Below are positions 18,366 through 27,266 of a stretch of DNA of 64,000 nt, piece by piece. The notes under the pieces are model-generated. The model made no database searches, was not told the origin of the DNA, and saw only the letters and a program-made list of their open reading frames with translations. The position numbers and the translations under genes were made by a program. Location of the stretch: positions 4,278,001 to 4,342,000 of the forward strand of contig NZ_AP018254.1 of assembly GCF_002368395.1 (NCBI RefSeq), given 5' to 3'. Each line of letters begins with the position of its first letter. Within the stretch, counting starts at the first letter, position 1. The DNA is from Calothrix sp. NIES-3974 (GTDB lineage Bacteria > Cyanobacteriota > Cyanobacteriia > Cyanobacteriales > Nostocaceae).

Positions 18366-19949
18366 TTATTCGGGGGAATTGTACCAAGTAAAGATGCTGA
18401 CTATAAGGACAATTGCTGCTAGGGTCAAAAATACGGATTTGAGTCCGACGAACCTAACCATTACTCCTGTTAAACCTAGGGGTAAGGAAAGGGCGATATT
18501 AATCACATTATTCTGTAAACCAAAGACTTTTCCTCGCATTTCTGGGGGGGTCTGGGTTTGTATTGTGGTTTGCATGGGGATACCAATTAAGGCTCCAAAA
18601 ATACCGATACTTGCTACTAAAATTAATACTAACCACAGATTACTTGTAAATACTGATAACCCCGCTAAAGCCGCAGCCATACCGATACAGCCGTAGGTAC
18701 TCAAATGTCCGTGGAGGAAGCGCTGACCAAATTGACCAATTAACATTGCCCCAATAGCCATTCCCACACCACCTACTGCTAGTAAAAATCCAAATTGTTC
18801 GGTGGCAATTTCGGGAATGATTTCTGCTAGTCTGACTGCGAGGACGGTAAGGGAGGCAAAAACCGAAAATAAAATGATTAATTGTATAATTGCGTTTCTT
18901 AAAGGTCTTTGCCCTTGAATGTATTTCAATCCATCCTGTAAGTCTGCAAAAATATGGGGTTTTTCTGGGGTATTTTCAGATTCTGTTTGCTGGGTGGGTT
19001 GGTTTTCGTTGGTTGCCAATACCGATAATACTAAACCCGCGATCGCATAACTACCTCCGACTAAAATTTCTTGACCGATTCCTGCTGTTCCTCCCAGACT
19101 TGACCAAATTTTCTCGACTCCGACTAACAGGGGTTCCCCTACGGCAAAGCCGATAATTACCGATGCCATCATGGTTGTGGTATACAGGGAATTGGCTGAC
19201 AACAAGTTGGCTTCATCGACAATTAAGGGAATTACAGCCTGTTCTGCGGGTGCAAAAAACTGGGTTAATGTGGATACGATGAAGGTGACGGCTAATAAAA
19301 TCAAAAATCCAATCGGTAAGCTTCCTAGGGAGTGCCAATCACGGGTTAACCACAATAGTATGGGTATGGCTAATACTAATATGCCTCGCCAAATGTTTGT
19401 CGCTACCAATACGGCTTTTTTCGACCACCGATCCACAAATACCCCGGCGACGGAACCAAATAACACGGCTGGAATCGTAAAGGCCATCATCAAGGCGGAA
19501 ACCCACCCGCTAATTGTTTCTTCTCCACGGTGAAACTGGGTATTAATAAGGGCAATCATTAACACTAAGTACACCTTGTCTGCCAATTGACAAAAAACCT
19601 GTCCCCCCCACAACGCTAAAAAATTATGATTCTGTAATACGGGTAAAAATCCCCTTCTTGGTTGGATTTTTGGCGGATTCCCATTTTCATTGTCTGGATG
19701 GTGGGAAATTCCATGATTTATCTTGCTTGTATTATTTGTATTGTTTGTATGGTTGATATTAACTACTGTTTTTTCTCCCAAGGATGATTCTTGATTCGGG
19801 CGAGAATGAATGTTTGATTTGGGTTGGGAGTTGGCTCCGGGATGATTTTGGACGTGAAAACTGGGGGTGGAGAGGCGATTTGTTCCTCTATTCATCGGGT
19901 GTTTGGCGACACTTCGGGTTGTGGTTTCCAGTTCAGAGGGTTGCATCAT
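18366..19949 (-). CDS. MFS transporter with long hydrophilic N-terminus
   Basis: The protein has 527 aa. About 12 membrane segments begin near residue 108 ([26 protein letters not shown]), in the style of MFS_3/EntS-like exporters; the loop [21 protein letters not shown] is the conserved A-like motif between segments 2 and 3. The first ~100 residues are polar, rich in Asn, Ser and His ([17 protein letters not shown]), and unusual for the family; a start further in is possible. The substrate is unknown. The start overlaps the recO stop by a few bases, so the two are co-transcribed (deoC-recO-MFS order). Confidence 0.85.
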   Translation of the reverse strand: MMQPSELETTTRSVAKHPMNRGTNRLSTPSFHVQNHPGANSQPKSNIHSRPNQESSLGEKTVVNINHTNNTNNTSKINHGISHHPDNENGNPPKIQPRRGFLPVLQNHNFLALWGGQVFCQLADKVYLVLMIALINTQFHRGEETISGWVSALMMAFTIPAVLFGSVAGVFVDRWSKKAVLVATNIWRGILVLAIPILLWLTRDWHSLGSLPIGFLILLAVTFIVSTLTQFFAPAEQAVIPLIVDEANLLSANSLYTTTMMASVIIGFAVGEPLLVGVEKIWSSLGGTAGIGQEILVGGSYAIAGLVLSVLATNENQPTQQTESENTPEKPHIFADLQDGLKYIQGQRPLRNAIIQLIILFSVFASLTVLAVRLAEIIPEIATEQFGFLLAVGGVGMAIGAMLIGQFGQRFLHGHLSTYGCIGMAAALAGLSVFTSNLWLVLILVASIGIFGALIGIPMQTTIQTQTPPEMRGKVFGLQNNVINIALSLPLGLTGVMVRFVGLKSVFLTLAAIVLIVSIFTWYNSPE

Positions 19950-20842
19950 AGGTTAGCAGCAAAATAGGAATCAATAAGGGTAGCAGAGCGGATTTGACGA
20001 CCAAATTGGTATTGGGTATATTGACGTAGGACGCGTTCCACCGATAACCAAGTGGTGTCTTGGGGTAAGTCCAATTCCAGAATTTGGGGAAAGGATAGGT
20101 GTTGGAGGATATGTAATTCTGCTGCATTTAAACGTTGGCTAAGGCTGGGAACTTCTTCTTGGTGGACAATGGTCTGATAGGGGGAATTTTCCTCCTTTAC
20201 GGTGGGAGTTGTTGCTTGATATTCTCTCCCCCCTTCCCGAACGGTTGCCAATTGACGACGCTGTTTCCACTCAGCTAAATTGATGATTCCTCCAGCACTC
20301 ACACTAAAACCGACTTGCCAATCGGCATCCCCAAAGTTGGGTTCTAACTGTTGTTGACTCAAACAACAATGGTTGACTTGGGGTGTTAAACCGGCGATCG
20401 CTAATAGTTGAAATATCCCATGTACTAATAGAATTAGTACGGTACACCAATTGTGGCTATTAACATTATTTAATCGATTTAAATGTTCGTTTAACAATAT
20501 ATACAAATCTTCTTGTGGATGACCGGGAATTGCTTGACAGAGGGCAATTTCCGCCAGGTATTGGCTTGCTGCTAACTTGACAAGATTTTTCCCCAATCCG
20601 GGGTAGGTTTGTAGGGTATGAGCTTGGGTGATTTTATCGAGAGTCTTACCTTTAGCAATTAATAACTCATTGACAATAAACATGCCACTACGACCACCAA
20701 GACTGGAATGGGGTTTGCGCGCACCAGGTGCGATCGCTTTGAGCAAACCACATTCCCTGGTTAATATTGTGACTAATCTATCTGCTTCTCCAAATGCCTG
20801 TGTCTTTAAATTAATTCCCGTAACTTTGTAAGTTCGACTCAT
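19946..20842 (-). CDS. recO: DNA repair protein RecO
   Basis: The protein has 298 aa from the ATG at 20842; a TTG two codons upstream is less likely. The OB-fold N-terminus reads [42 protein letters not shown], the family hallmark. The helical C-terminal domain follows, with CLSQQQLEP in place of a full zinc cluster. RecO loads RecA onto SSB-covered single-stranded DNA with RecR. An insert of ~30 residues ([19 protein letters not shown]) lies in the C-terminal half. It sits 79 bases downstream of deoC and overlaps the MFS gene by four bases. Confidence 0.92.
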   Translation of the reverse strand: MSRTYKVTGINLKTQAFGEADRLVTILTRECGLLKAIAPGARKPHSSLGGRSGMFIVNELLIAKGKTLDKITQAHTLQTYPGLGKNLVKLAASQYLAEIALCQAIPGHPQEDLYILLNEHLNRLNNVNSHNWCTVLILLVHGIFQLLAIAGLTPQVNHCCLSQQQLEPNFGDADWQVGFSVSAGGIINLAEWKQRRQLATVREGGREYQATTPTVKEENSPYQTIVHQEEVPSLSQRLNAAELHILQHLSFPQILELDLPQDTTWLSVERVLRQYTQYQFGRQIRSATLIDSYFAANL

Positions 20843-20921
20843 CTTCAATCTATCCGCATTCTTTTGTCAGTATCCATCCTACGTCGGCTGTATCTCTCAC
20901 AACAATCACTCCGACGAGTTT

Positions 20922-21602
20922 TTACTGACTATGCTCCAGTGATTGCCACTGATGCAGTAGGGAAATGCTGTGAGATGTACCTAATCGGGTTGCACCCGCT
21001 ATCACTAAGTCTAAGGCTTGTTGGGGCGAACGGATACCACCTGCGGCTTTAATTTCCACTTCTCCCCGGACAAGTTCTTTGAGTAAACGCACATCTGCTA
21101 CTGTAGCACCCCCATTCCATCCCGTACTCGTCTTTAAAAATCTCGCTCCCGCATCTTGAGCTAATTCTGCGGCTAATCGCTTCTCGCGATCGCTTAATAG
21201 GGCCATCTCTAAAATTACTTTGACAATCACCCCTGTTTCTTCGCAAATTTCCGCGATTTCCCGATGGACTGCATCCGTTTCTCCGGCTTTTAACCACCCC
21301 AAATTCATCACCACATCCAACTCATCGGCTCCGTTCTCAACTGCTTCCTGTGCCTCATAAAGTTTTGTTGCAGAGGTAGTCGCCCCAGTAGGAAAACCAA
21401 TTACAGTACAAATTTTAGGCTTTTTGCCGTGCAATAGTTCTTTTGCTAGACGAACATAGGTAGGATTGACGCAAACACTGGCAAATCGATATCGGTCAGC
21501 CTCTTCGCACCACTGAGCAACTTGCTCGCTGGTTGCAGTCGGGGTTAGCAGCGAGTGATCGATGTAGGGAGCTATATTAATATCGGCATATTCTGCTGAC
21601 AT
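20922..21602 (-). CDS. deoC: Deoxyribose-phosphate aldolase
   Basis: The protein has 226 aa from the ATG at 21602. It splits 2-deoxyribose-5-phosphate into glyceraldehyde-3-phosphate and acetaldehyde. Schiff-base Lys157 is in [10 protein letters not shown], Lys185 in [10 protein letters not shown] and Asp96 in [21 protein letters not shown] opens the barrel. All catalytic residues are present. It leads the deoC-recO-MFS set. Confidence 0.95.
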   Translation of the reverse strand: MSAEYADINIAPYIDHSLLTPTATSEQVAQWCEEADRYRFASVCVNPTYVRLAKELLHGKKPKICTVIGFPTGATTSATKLYEAQEAVENGADELDVVMNLGWLKAGETDAVHREIAEICEETGVIVKVILEMALLSDREKRLAAELAQDAGARFLKTSTGWNGGATVADVRLLKELVRGEVEIKAAGGIRSPQQALDLVIAGATRLGTSHSISLLHQWQSLEHSQ

Positions 21603-21998
21603 CACAGGTGTTTATATATATTGATAAATAACCACAAATAACTTAATACTATTTTAGGTGATAACAGGGCAGTTATTTGCGCTTTCACGGAAATTACGTG
21701 AATTCCTTCCCCTTAAGTAGCTATTCTTTATACTATCCCTGCGTGAAGTGCCATCAATTAATTTGCGCCAAATGAAGAAGTTGTAGTAGTGGTCTGTCCC
21801 ATTAATTTTGATGGGTGAGAAAAGGCACGTAGTAGCACTTTAGCGCCTTTATACTAAAGCTTTTTCGCAACTAGAGCTACTATTACAAGCCCTGAATTTT
21901 GGGTTTTATCGATTAGTCGATAGGAGTATGTAACTGAAGAATTAACTTATAATGGCTGTTAGGGACTTCCAAACCCTTAACTCTCTTAGATTTGTTTT

Positions 21999-22016
21999 GT
22001 AGAACATATGTTCTAC
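21999..22016. promoter_or_regulatory. 18-bp perfect palindrome with GAAC-N4-GTTC core
   Basis: GTAGAACATATGTTCTAC. The GAACNNNNGTTC core is that of Gram-positive LexA-type boxes, whereas cyanobacterial LexA sites are usually described differently. No intact gene starts directly downstream, so operator function is speculative. Confidence 0.3.
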
Positions 22017-22135
22017 CTATAGCGTGAGTCCCATAAATAATTTACAAGTTGATATTGGAATACCTAGGTTAGAAATTATGGGTAATTTGCCAATATGAAG
22101 ATACAAATTTGACAACGTCGGTATCTGTGACCTAA

Positions 22136-22294
22136 TTGCAGCAGCAACTTCACGAACTGCTACCGCAATTATCACCGGAGCGATCACGGGTACTTGCTGA
22201 TTTTGCTGCTTACTTAGTCAACACAGAAAGCGAAGCTGCTACCCAAGAACTGTTGGCAATACCTGGATTACTCGAAAAGTCAACATTCAATTAA
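22136..22294 (+). pseudogene. Short antitoxin-like fragment
   Basis: An open segment of 52 codons reads LHELLPQLSPERSRVLADFA and then TQELLAIPGLLE. This pattern (LSPERxxxLxDFxxYL, then TxELLxIPGxLE) is seen in small cyanobacterial antitoxin-type proteins. There is an in-frame stop immediately upstream and only TTG as possible start, so it looks like the 3' part of a decayed gene. A functional TTG-started small protein is not excluded. No toxin gene is adjacent. Confidence 0.35.
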
Positions 22295-22378
22295 TATCCC
22301 CAACTTTTGCTGTCGATTCTGAAGCAGAATCTTGCTAAAAGTTGGGGCAAAAGTAAAAAAACTACAAAATAAAGCTAC

Positions 22379-23830
22379 TCAAGCAGGTGTTTCCACTGAA
22401 ATTTGGGCTGCGGGATTATCTGGTAACAGACGTTTAACACTCTGGGAGACAAAGGATTGTAAGTAGACGACCTGTTGATTTTGTTGGAAGACAGTTTGCA
22501 AGGTTTGGCGTAGGGTATCCAAGTTGAGATTGCTACCACTAGCAACGGCGATTTCCTGTGCTTGGAAATATTCTACCAGGGCTAAACCAGCTACTCGCGT
22601 TAAATAAGCAGCACTGACACCTTGGAGGATACCACCAATGGCAAAGGTGACGGCATTAGTTTTCAACACAATGCTAATGGCTTTGGTGGAAAGTTCCACT
22701 AATCCCAATTTCAACATCATCCGACCCATTTCTCCCGCGATCGCTTTGCCTTGGTCTAGGGTAAATTTTTGTTGATAAATATGACCTAAATCCACAATCA
22801 TTTGGGCATTAATGGCGGCTGTTGCTAAAATATCCAAAGCAGGAACGGGATTGGCAAAAGCTGCGGAAGCTGCTATCCACTGATATTGTTCGATAACAGG
22901 AACAGCGCGATCGCGTCGTTGTTGATTTAAATAATTTTTGGCTGTGGTTTTGATTGTATAGGCTTGACGGATAGTTGTGGCCCAAATTAAGTTGACTGCC
23001 TGGGTTTGCACCACTTGAGCTAAACTAGCAGTTAACTGGTTAATATCTGGTGCAGGTTGTTCCCACCATTCCTGAATGGAACCATCTTCCGTATGTTTGC
23101 GAACTTTGAGCGGTTGGGGAACTGCACTCACGGCAACCGTTTGGGCAAAGCGCTGTTTTAGGGAATATAATACTTGGGCCCTTTCGTCACTTAAGTATAA
23201 ATCCTGCTTGTTGAAAACTAATAAACTGCGTTGATTACTGAGATTTAACTGCTGAATTGCTTGTAATTCCGTTTCCGTTAAATCGCCACTGATTACAAAT
23301 AGCACATAATCAGCCCCATCAGTACTAGCCAAGATTTCCCCATCGGAGGTGGAACTAGCCTCACTAAACAGGGGTGGGGTTTCTTGGAATTGGAGGGAAT
23401 AACTGGAGGAAATACCTGGATTTGCTTGCAAAAGCTTGATAATAGAGGATTTACCTACCGATTTACCCCCCGTCACCGCTACATGGAGTTGACTGCGGTT
23501 CATATCGGTGGCTAATTGGGTCAATTGCTCTTGCAATTCCGGTAAAGCCGGATGGGTTGGAGCTTCCGTAACCAACTGATTGACAGCCACCTGAGCAGAA
23601 GCGATCGCATCTTCAACGGTATCACGATTTTCCGGTAACTTTTGCAAAAATGCGATCGCTTGATTTGGATTCGGTTTAAATAGCCATAAACCCCCACCAA
23701 CCACTGCTAAAGCCAACACAGCCAATTCACCAAATTGGAACAAAGAATCTTTCCAACTATCTAAAATCCAGAGGGCAAAGGATAGCCCCAGTCCTCCCAC
23801 TAAAATTGGTCGTCGTAAGTTTACAGTCAT
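22379..23830 (-). CDS. Membrane-associated GTPase with DUF697-type C-terminus
   Basis: The protein has 483 aa from the ATG at 23830. Two short hydrophobic segments lie near the N-terminus (about 9-21 and 34-51). The G domain has the P-loop GGKSVGKSS at about 121-129, a DGADYVLFVISGDL switch region and NKQD as G4. The C-terminal third is hydrophobic with INAQMIVDLGHIYQQKFTLDQGKAIAGEMG, typical of the DUF697/YcjF group. Proteins of this type are common in cyanobacteria with no fixed function; a role in membrane organisation is inferred. The upstream 9-codon extension is rejected for lack of support. Confidence 0.82.
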   Translation of the reverse strand: MTVNLRRPILVGGLGLSFALWILDSWKDSLFQFGELAVLALAVVGGGLWLFKPNPNQAIAFLQKLPENRDTVEDAIASAQVAVNQLVTEAPTHPALPELQEQLTQLATDMNRSQLHVAVTGGKSVGKSSIIKLLQANPGISSSYSLQFQETPPLFSEASSTSDGEILASTDGADYVLFVISGDLTETELQAIQQLNLSNQRSLLVFNKQDLYLSDERAQVLYSLKQRFAQTVAVSAVPQPLKVRKHTEDGSIQEWWEQPAPDINQLTASLAQVVQTQAVNLIWATTIRQAYTIKTTAKNYLNQQRRDRAVPVIEQYQWIAASAAFANPVPALDILATAAINAQMIVDLGHIYQQKFTLDQGKAIAGEMGRMMLKLGLVELSTKAISIVLKTNAVTFAIGGILQGVSAAYLTRVAGLALVEYFQAQEIAVASGSNLNLDTLRQTLQTVFQQNQQVVYLQSFVSQSVKRLLPDNPAAQISVETPA

Positions 23831-24295
23831 GATTCTCCACTTTTTGAGCGTTGTCACTTCTGATATAGATTACAATCCTCCAGGGACAGGTTGCATTTGG
23901 ATTTTTACCGAATAGAAAACCAAAGCCCCTAATTTTCATCATGGGGATGTAGCGAAGGTTAAAAGTTAACAGTCAACAATCCGTTATTATTTGTGCAACT
24001 TATTTCCCATCAATCAAGTAAATGGGGTAAATTACCTATCCTCTACTGCAATAATTAGCCGTCTCTAGCCCCTGTCAAATACTTATACACAAAAAGTCCC
24101 ATATGTCTATTGTAGATATGAATTTCCGATGTATTTTGTTACATTGCCACATTTTCTCTCAAATCAGGGACAGGTAATAGGGAACCACAGAAGAACTAAT
24201 TTGTATCCAATCGCCGTATAATAATCACACAACAATTTGGAAATACGATTGGGATAAACGTCCCACCGGGAGCATGGAAGCTAGGAAAATTCAGT

Positions 24296-24404
24296 TATAC
24301 CAATTTGAAAAAAGAATGCAACACGAAAGACGAATCTTGCAGAGACGTAGCATTGCTATGTCTCCTATTCTGGGTGTGTTGCAAACATTTTTTAATCGGT
24401 ATTA
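24296..24404. mobile_element. MITE-like element with terminal inverted repeats
   Basis: The left end runs TATACCAATTTGAAAAAAG to GCAACAC; the right end runs GTGTTGC to TAATCGGTATTA, the imperfect reverse complement. The centre holds a palindrome of the AGACG...CGTCT kind. A relative with the same left end (CCAATTTGAAAAAAGAATGC) and right end (GAATCGGTATA) lies at 60491-60596. There is no coding capacity. Target-site duplication was not established. Confidence 0.6.
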
Positions 24405-24510
24405 GGTTAGTCCAAAATCCGTAGACGCATGTAGCGCAGCTTCTCCTTACCAGCATTTTGAGCGAGCAAGCCATAGGTGTTGAGTAACAAGTTGATTTTC
24501 CTACCATTCC

Positions 24511-24573
24511 CATCACGGACTACTCCCTAACCCCTAGAGTTTTGAGGAATTTACTCCAAATCCGGGGTTAGAG
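24511..24573 (+). repeat. Composite intergenic repeat (CACGGACTACTCCC ... AAATCCGGGG)
   Basis: A ~65-bp unit: CATCACGGACTACTCCC, then TAGAGTTTTGAGGAATTT, then CCAAATCCGGGGTTA. Related units lie at about 59171-59237 on the plus strand and 62204-62267 on the minus strand, with partial versions near 3600-3656, 9500-9555, 10984-10999 and 58880-58935. All are intergenic. Confidence 0.55.
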
Positions 24574-24627
24574 TCATCCAATATCTAAAATCTCAAATTT
24601 TTTTTTGAAAAAGGAGCATGTCACACC

Positions 24628-24939
24628 ATGCCAATAGCAGTCGGAGTCATCGAAACATTAGGCTTTCCAGCCGTTTTAGCCGCAGCTGACGCAATGGTCA
24701 AAGCGGCGGAAGTAACAATTGTATACTATGGTATTTGTGAAAGTGGACGAATGATGGTGGTGTCCCGTGGACAGGTAGCCGAAGTCAATCGAGCTGTGGA
24801 AGCAGGAATTGCAGCTGGGGAAGCAGCCTATGGTGGTAAAGTCATCACCCACTACATCGTACCCAATCCACCGGAAAATATTGAAACCGTATTACCGATT
24901 CATTTCACATCCAAATCCGAACCATTTCGGATATTCTAA
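24628..24939 (+). CDS. ccmK3: Carboxysome shell protein CcmK3 (BMC domain)
   Basis: The protein has 103 aa, a single BMC domain: AVGVIETLGFPAVLAAADAMVKAAEVTIVYYG, then VAEVNRAVEAGIAAGEAAYGG and HYIVPNPPENIETVLPI. The VTIVYYG strand and the HYIVPNPPENI ending match CcmK3 rather than CcmK1/2, and the pore loop reads ICESGRM instead of the usual GSGR type. In other cyanobacteria CcmK3 does not form homohexamers but mixes with CcmK4 to tune shell permeability. It lies 207 bases upstream of ccmK4 on the same strand, the usual satellite locus away from the main ccm operon. AAGGAG precedes the ATG. Confidence 0.92.
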   Translation: MPIAVGVIETLGFPAVLAAADAMVKAAEVTIVYYGICESGRMMVVSRGQVAEVNRAVEAGIAAGEAAYGGKVITHYIVPNPPENIETVLPIHFTSKSEPFRIF

Positions 24940-25146
24940 AATTTTTCCCAACTCCTGGTGTTCTAGGATTCCCAATTGGGACAATGATTCGTACAATATT
25001 TTGTACAGTAAATTTTTATCGTTAACAGTACAGGCTAAACAAAGATTGGTTTTTACCCCATTATCCGTGTTGACTGATAACTGTTGACTGATAACTAACA
25101 ACTAAAATTCATACCGCGTAAGTTTTCAGAACACAGGAGACATGCA

Positions 25147-25488
25147 ATGCCACCACAGGCAGTTGGTTCACTCGAAACAAAAGGTTTTCCCGCAGTACTT
25201 GCTGCTGCGGATGCAATGGTTAAAGCTGGACGTGTCACCTTAGTAGGTTATATCCGGGTCGGAAGTGCGCGGTTTACTGTAAATATTCGTGGGGATGTCC
25301 AGGAAGTCAAAGCTGCAATGGCTGCTGGTGTAGAAGCCGCAGAAAGTTGTCACGGTGGTGTGTTGGAGTCATGGGTGATTATCCCCCGTCCCCACGAAAA
25401 TGTGGAAGCAGTTTTACCCATTGGCTACACCGACCAGGTGGAACAGTATCGCCAGGCTGTTAATAACCCCATCATGCGCAGAACTTGA
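25147..25488 (+). CDS. ccmK4: Carboxysome shell protein CcmK4 (BMC domain)
   Basis: The protein has 113 aa, a single BMC domain: AVGSLETKGFPAVLAAADAM, VTLVGYIRVGSARFTVNIRGD, VQEVKAAMAAGVEAAESCHGG and WVIIPRPHENVEAVLPIGY. The pore residues GSAR and the WVIIPRPHENV strand are those of CcmK4. It forms hexamers in the shell facet, alone or with CcmK3. ACAGGAG precedes the ATG. The 24-residue C-terminal tail (EQYRQAVNNPIMRRT) is of the usual CcmK4 kind. Confidence 0.93.
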   Translation: MPPQAVGSLETKGFPAVLAAADAMVKAGRVTLVGYIRVGSARFTVNIRGDVQEVKAAMAAGVEAAESCHGGVLESWVIIPRPHENVEAVLPIGYTDQVEQYRQAVNNPIMRRT

Positions 25489-25968
25489 TTTGGTCAAAGA
25501 ATACAGAAGAAAGGAGATAGGAGATTAGGATACAGGAGAAAAGAATACAGAAGACAGGAGATAGGAGATTAGGATACAGGAGGCAAATATAAACTTCCCC
25601 AGCTTCCCCTATCTGCCTTGATCCATAATTCCTAAATTAACATACTATACCTACGGGAATGTGAAACAGCTACAGATGTTAGCGCTTGATTGTTAACTGT
25701 AGGGCATTTTCGTAAAACTAATTTCTATCGAGGTGAAACAGCTACAGATGTTAGCGCTTGATTGTTAATGGCTAACAGACAGTTAGTTCTCTCAGTATAG
25801 TGAACTTTGTATTAGTTGAACACCTATTCTCTAAAAATCAGATGACAGATGAAACCAACAAAATCATTGCCATATCCACCTCTTTGAATTACCGTAACCC
25901 GTAGCAGCAAGACAAAAAGTTATCACAAATTACGAATTACGAATTACAAATTAGCACTCACCACCAAC
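25489..25968. other. Intergenic region with tandem repeats and a 36/36 repeat pair
   Basis: Begins with two copies of a 26-bp purine-rich unit (25513-25538 and 25557-25582), related to the acpS heptamers, then holds the exact 36-nt repeat pair. No gene was recognised. Confidence 0.55.
25661..25768. repeat. Exact 36-nt repeat pair around a 36-nt spacer, CRISPR-like
   Basis: The repeats at 25661-25696 and 25733-25768 are identical over 36 bases (beginning GTGAAACAGCTACAG, ending GCTTGATTGTTAA) and differ on both flanks. The spacer 25697-25732 is unique and also 36 bases. Size and exactness fit a minimal one-spacer CRISPR array. Against this, there is no cas gene in the window, no third copy, and the ends are not a typical cyanobacterial GTTTC/GAAAC pair. 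It could instead be a duplicated short intergenic repeat. Confidence 0.6.
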
Positions 25969-26961
25969 ATGAAAGCAGTTGTCATGACAGCAGCAGGTAG
26001 TCCGGATGTTTTGGAACTACGAGATGTTGCCAAACCTAGTCCTGGTAGCCATGAATTATTAATCAAGCTAAAGGCTGCTGGAGTTAATCCAATTGATACA
26101 AAACTGCGCAAACGCGGTACTTTTTATCCTGAACAAATGCCAGCAATTCTCGGTTGTGATGGTGCGGGTATCGTCGAAGCAATTGGTTCCCAGGTGAGTC
26201 GGTTTCGGGTGGGGGATGAGGTGTATTTTTGTCACGGAGGACTGGGTTCCCATCAGGGTAATTACGCAGAATATACGACCATTGATGAAAAATTTGCCGC
26301 TCCTAAACCGGCTACAGTGTCCTTTGCGGAAGCTGCTGCTGCTCCTCTGGTATTGATTACTGCTTGGGAAGCTTTGTATGACCGTGCTCGTTTAGCTCCC
26401 CTGGATCAGGTGTTAGTCCATGCTGGTGCTGGAGGTGTGGGACACGTGGCTATACAGCTAGCGAAGTTAAAGGGAGCGAGTGTTTGTACTACTGTCAGTT
26501 CTAGGGAGAAGGCTGAGTTTGTCCAGGGTTTGGGTGCGGATTTGGCGATTAATTATTTGCAAACGGATTTTGTCCAAGCTGTTTTGGATTGGACGGATGG
26601 GAAGGGGGTTGATGTTGCGTTTGATACGGTAGGTGGCAATGTGTTGGCGCAGTCTTTCCCGGCTGTACGGGTATATGGTGATGTGGTGACAATTTTGGAG
26701 CCGGATGGGAAGACCAGTTGGAAAGTGGCACGTAACCGTAATCTACGCATTAGTTTGGAATTAATGTTAACACCGATGTTGCAGAATATAACTGATGCAC
26801 AGATTTATCAGACAGAAATTTTGACCCAGTGTGCTAGGTATATGGATGAGGGTAGTTTACGAATCCATGTTGGTCATCGCTTTGGTTTGGAGCAGGTTGC
26901 AGATGCTCATCGGTTACTGGAAGGGGGGTCAATGATGGGTAAAATTGTGGTGGAACTCTGA
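25969..26961 (+). CDS. Zinc-independent MDR oxidoreductase (quinone oxidoreductase-like)
   Basis: The protein has 330 aa. A medium-chain dehydrogenase/reductase: N-terminal GroES-like domain with MKAVVMTAAGSPDVLELRDV, VNPIDTKLRKRG and ILGCDGAGIVEAIGS; Rossmann domain with VLVHAGAGGVGHVAIQLAKLKGA. The GAGGVG motif binds NADPH. The structural-zinc cysteine cluster of alcohol dehydrogenases is absent, so it belongs with the quinone oxidoreductase/zeta-crystallin branch. The substrate is unknown; these enzymes often reduce quinones or reactive aldehydes. It is monocistronic by spacing. Confidence 0.88.
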   Translation: MKAVVMTAAGSPDVLELRDVAKPSPGSHELLIKLKAAGVNPIDTKLRKRGTFYPEQMPAILGCDGAGIVEAIGSQVSRFRVGDEVYFCHGGLGSHQGNYAEYTTIDEKFAAPKPATVSFAEAAAAPLVLITAWEALYDRARLAPLDQVLVHAGAGGVGHVAIQLAKLKGASVCTTVSSREKAEFVQGLGADLAINYLQTDFVQAVLDWTDGKGVDVAFDTVGGNVLAQSFPAVRVYGDVVTILEPDGKTSWKVARNRNLRISLELMLTPMLQNITDAQIYQTEILTQCARYMDEGSLRIHVGHRFGLEQVADAHRLLEGGSMMGKIVVEL

Positions 26962-27266
26962 AGGAGTGACGAAAACTTCGGAAACTATGATGCAGCAATA
27001 GTTTTCAGCCAGTCTACCATAACTAAAGATGTACTTCATTTTTCGGCTTTATTGATTCTATTATTAATCAGCTTCGGTCAAAAGCCTTATTTTACCGTTG
27101 AACTTGGTTCTGAATTTAGTTTTATCTTCATAGCGATCAACAAAGCTTAACACAATCATGTGTATCGCTACTTTATAATCTTTGCCGCATAAAGCTTTGA
27201 CGCTAGATTGTCACTCCCCAAGGTGGAACTAGATGGTTACAATTCCCTAATTCCTTACCCTAGCAG
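26962..27266. other. Intergenic region, nothing recognised
   Basis: About 300 AT-rich bases between the oxidoreductase and the pentapeptide-repeat gene. No repeat, RNA or gene was identified; it should carry the promoter of the downstream gene. Confidence 0.45.

Larger units (their letters stand above)
21603..22378. other. Intergenic region with repeats and gene remnants
   Basis: Holds a ~58-bp segment (21801-21858) that resembles, in reverse orientation, the stretch at 30325-30380; an 18-bp palindrome (21999-22016); and a short antitoxin-like fragment (22136-22294). The mixture looks like a worn accessory insertion. Apart from that fragment no gene was supported. Confidence 0.5.
23831..24627. 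other. Intergenic region upstream of ccmK3
   Basis: Contains a MITE-like element (24296-24404), a composite repeat (24511-24573) and AT-rich DNA. No gene was recognised. The last bases before 24628 carry AAGGAG, the ribosome-binding site of ccmK3. Confidence 0.5.

Noticed and set aside
25661-25768. Calling a true CRISPR array
   Set aside because: Only two repeats, no cas genes and untypical repeat ends; kept as a CRISPR-like repeat pair.
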